This document shows, one piece after another, positions 32,116 through 33,918 of a stretch of DNA of 33,918 nucleotides. The notes beneath the pieces are model-generated. The model saw nothing but the letters and a program-made list of their open reading frames with translations. It searched no databases and was not told where the DNA came from. The position numbers and the translations under genes were made by a program. Positions within the stretch are counted from its first letter, which is position 1; each line of letters opens with the position of its first letter. Origin of the DNA: Desulfonatronovibrio sp. (GTDB taxonomy: Bacteria; Desulfobacterota; Desulfovibrionia; Desulfovibrionales; Desulfonatronovibrionaceae); NCBI GenBank assembly GCA_003566455.1, contig PXDF01000088.1, positions 1-33,918 on the forward strand, given 5' to 3'.

Positions 32116-33516
32116 ATGACTATGGAAAAAGTTAAAGAACGGAAAAAAGAACAAAGTTCTAAAAAAATCTTGTCGCCTGATCCAGCTGGACCAAGAACTC
32201 TTGAAGTCAAACATCTGACCAGAGTGGAGGGGCATGGGAATATTATTGTGAAACTTGATTCTGGCAATCGGGTTCAGGACTGTCAATGGCAAGTGGTTGA
32301 AGCTCCGAGATTTTTTGAAGCCATGGTTCAGGGCAGACCTTATGAAGACATTCATCATATTGTTTCAAGAATCTGCGGTATTTGTTCCATAGGGCACCAG
32401 CTTTGTTCCATTCAGGCCACAGAAGATGCTTTTGGACTCAATGTCTCAGAGCAGACCCTTGATTTGAGAAAGCTTGCCCTGCATGCTGAAAATCTACAAA
32501 GCCATCTTTTGCATATCGGTTACCTTGTTCTTCCTGACCTTCTGGGTGTAGACTCTGTCCTTCCGCTGGCTCAAACCCATAAGGATGAACTTGTGAATCT
32601 GGTGGCATGCAGACGTATATCAAATGAATTCAGCCGCCTGATCTGCGGGCGGACCACTCATCCCCAGAGACTGATTCCCGGGGGCATGGAAAAATTTCCT
32701 GCACCTCAGGAACTGGTTGAATTAAAATCCATGCTTGAAGAAAGCCTGGGCCGGATGGCTAAAATAGTGGATCTTTTCACTGCCCTGGCTGATAAGTGGC
32801 CTGTTTTCAGAAGGCCTACAGAATATGTGGCCCTGGTTTCCCCATCAGAATATGCCCTGTATTCAGGGGAAATCGGCAGTTCAAAGGATATCAACAGACC
32901 AGCCGCGCTATATCAGCAGATCACCAATGAATACTGTGTTCCTCAGTCCACAGCCAAATGGACAAAAAATACAGAAAATTCCTATATGGTTGGGGCCTTG
33001 GCCAGATTCAACCTTAATCACAAGCTTTTGAGTCCAGAGGCTCAAAAGGCTGCGCTCAAGCTGAGTCTTAAGGCCCCTGAATACAATCCATACCTCAATA
33101 CAGTTGCTCAGCTTGTAGAATGTGTCCATTCAGCTCAAGACTCTCTGGACATTATTTCCGGACTTCTCAGCCGTGGTCTTAAACATGAGAAGCCAGCCCC
33201 GATAAAAATAAAGGCCGGAAAGGGAGTAGGCGCGGTTGAAGTACCCAGAGGCCTGCTTATCCACAATTATGAATACAATGACCTGGGAAGAATCGTTTCA
33301 GCTGATTGCGTTATCCCCACCAACCAGAATCACGGTAATATACAGATGGATATGGATGCTATAAAGCCTCTTCTCTCAGGACTTGATCCGGAGGCCATCG
33401 AACTCAAACTGAGTATGCTGGTTCGTGGTTATGATCCGTGCATATCCTGCTCCACCCATCTGATTGATGTGACCGGTACACCTGAGGAGAGTCTGGTCAA
33501 ATTCGTCCGGGTATAA
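32116..33516 (+). CDS. hydA: [NiFe] hydrogenase large (catalytic) subunit
   Basis: Catalytic subunit holding the NiFe(CN)2CO site, 466 residues. The N-terminal motif RVEGHGN and L1 SRICGICSIGH (Cys87, Cys90, His94) and the C-terminal L2 DPCISCSTH (Cys442, Cys445, His448) give all four Ni ligands. The 18 residues after His448 should be removed by a maturation protease, which is not in the window. Sequence type is group 3, so coupling to NAD(P) is inferred from HydG. GGAG lies five bases before the ATG, with a second in-frame ATG at 32122 also usable. It follows the small subunit by 27 bases. Confidence 0.92.
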   Translation: MTMEKVKERKKEQSSKKILSPDPAGPRTLEVKHLTRVEGHGNIIVKLDSGNRVQDCQWQVVEAPRFFEAMVQGRPYEDIHHIVSRICGICSIGHQLCSIQATEDAFGLNVSEQTLDLRKLALHAENLQSHLLHIGYLVLPDLLGVDSVLPLAQTHKDELVNLVACRRISNEFSRLICGRTTHPQRLIPGGMEKFPAPQELVELKSMLEESLGRMAKIVDLFTALADKWPVFRRPTEYVALVSPSEYALYSGEIGSSKDINRPAALYQQITNEYCVPQSTAKWTKNTENSYMVGALARFNLNHKLLSPEAQKAALKLSLKAPEYNPYLNTVAQLVECVHSAQDSLDIISGLLSRGLKHEKPAPIKIKAGKGVGAVEVPRGLLIHNYEYNDLGRIVSADCVIPTNQNHGNIQMDMDAIKPLLSGLDPEAIELKLSMLVRGYDPCISCSTHLIDVTGTPEESLVKFVRV

Positions 33517-33918
33517 TCAGATCTGGTTGAAAATCAGCTGATTGTCTGGTTATTCTCATATTTTTGGGTCATTCTCACGAGTTAAACTTACGGTTTGGTC
33601 TCATCCCCTGAGAATGCATGACCGCCTTGCTGTCCATGTTCAGCCCGAAATCAGATCATCCGGTCTCAACCTCAAAGTCCGAGCATTGCTGTTCTGACTC
33701 TTGACAAGTTTGTGATCCTCTTCACCGATTCACCTACCCACCGATTCACTGACTTGCTGATTCACTGATTCACTGACTTGCTGATTCACTGATTCACTGA
33801 CTTGCTGATTCACTGATTCACTGATTCACTGACTTGCTGATTCACTGATTCACTGATCCTGCCAACCGGAAAAACAATAATCATTCTTGACTAATCTCAT
33901 TTTTTAGAATAATCTTAA
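33517..33918. other. Non-coding end of window
   Basis: No gene is supported in these 400 bases. The first 200 bases show no convincing terminator, RNA or repeat. From 33725 to 33857 lies the second octamer array, and the last 60 bases are unremarkable AT-rich sequence. Confidence 0.6.
33725..33857. repeat. Octamer tandem array 2 (16 units plus a partial)
   Basis: Sixteen full octamers in register (33725-33852), plus CTGAT. Two unit types dominate: CTGATTCA and CTGACTTG. CTGACTTG recurs at 33749, 33773, 33797 and 33829, each followed by two or three CTGATTCA, giving a 24-base higher-order period with one 32-base step. The first three units are degenerate (CCGATTCA, CCTACCCA, CCGATTCA). The array shares its unit with that before hydD. 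Confidence 0.96.

Noticed and set aside
31265-33857. The repeat arrays as CRISPR
   Set aside because: The units are 8 bases long and directly abutting, with no unique spacers and no cas genes.

Overview
The window looks like chromosome of an anaerobic deltaproteobacterium of the Desulfovibrionales type (a sulfate reducer or relative). Pointers are a ferredoxin-linked 2-oxoacid oxidoreductase in the order delta-alpha-beta-gamma, a sulfhydrogenase-type [NiFe] hydrogenase, multihaem c-type cytochrome, TAXI-type TRAP transport, the yhaM-tmk pairing and a shikimate-kinase-like kinase next to a cysteine-cluster protein. Genus cannot be fixed from sequence alone. No phage, integrase, transposase or CRISPR array is visible; this is mostly core genome with two unusual redox loci.

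Layout. 1-4.1 kb: phosphate control, with the end of pstB converging on phoU-phoR-phoB (transcribed phoB to phoU) and a shared bidirectional terminator between them. 4.5-6.2 kb: shikimate-kinase-like kinase, cysteine-cluster protein and an unknown lipoprotein. 6.3-9.0 kb: exported M16 zinc peptidase, minus strand. 9.2-13.0 kb: a two-gene membrane redox complex of the cytochrome bd superfamily, whose larger subunit is fused to an eight-haem c-type domain, ended by a strong terminator. 13.1-14.7 kb (minus): ferritin, Maf, PgpA. 15.0-17.5 kb (minus): BioF, a HAD protein and a methyltransferase. 17.8-18.0 kb: tRNA-Val and tRNA-Asp with promoter and terminator. 18.0-19.7 kb (minus): yhaM-like and tmk. 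19.9-25.5 kb (plus): korDABC, surE, class II fructose-bisphosphate aldolase and GAPDH. 26-29.2 kb: TAXI-TRAP binding protein and fused permease. 29.4-33.5 kb: hydBGDA-like four-subunit [NiFe] hydrogenase. The last 400 bases hold an octamer repeat array and no gene.

How it fits together. Kor, aldolase and GAPDH suit a gluconeogenic or mixotrophic life in which acetyl-CoA and 2-oxoacids are handled with ferredoxin; the GAPDH coenzyme pocket resembles the NADP-linked GapB type. The hydrogenase should couple H2 to NAD(P)(H) in the cytoplasm through HydG (FAD/NAD) and HydB (Fe-S). The bd-like/multihaem complex and the ferritin could serve oxygen defence or electron exchange with periplasmic cytochromes.

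Most worth following up: (1) the bd-family/multihaem fusion, in which the usual b558 ligands are absent from the CydA-like subunit while a matching histidine motif is in its partner; (2) the hydrogenase small subunit with Asp18 where the second proximal-cluster cysteine should be; (3) two in-register octamer arrays that bracket exactly the two catalytic hydrogenase genes.
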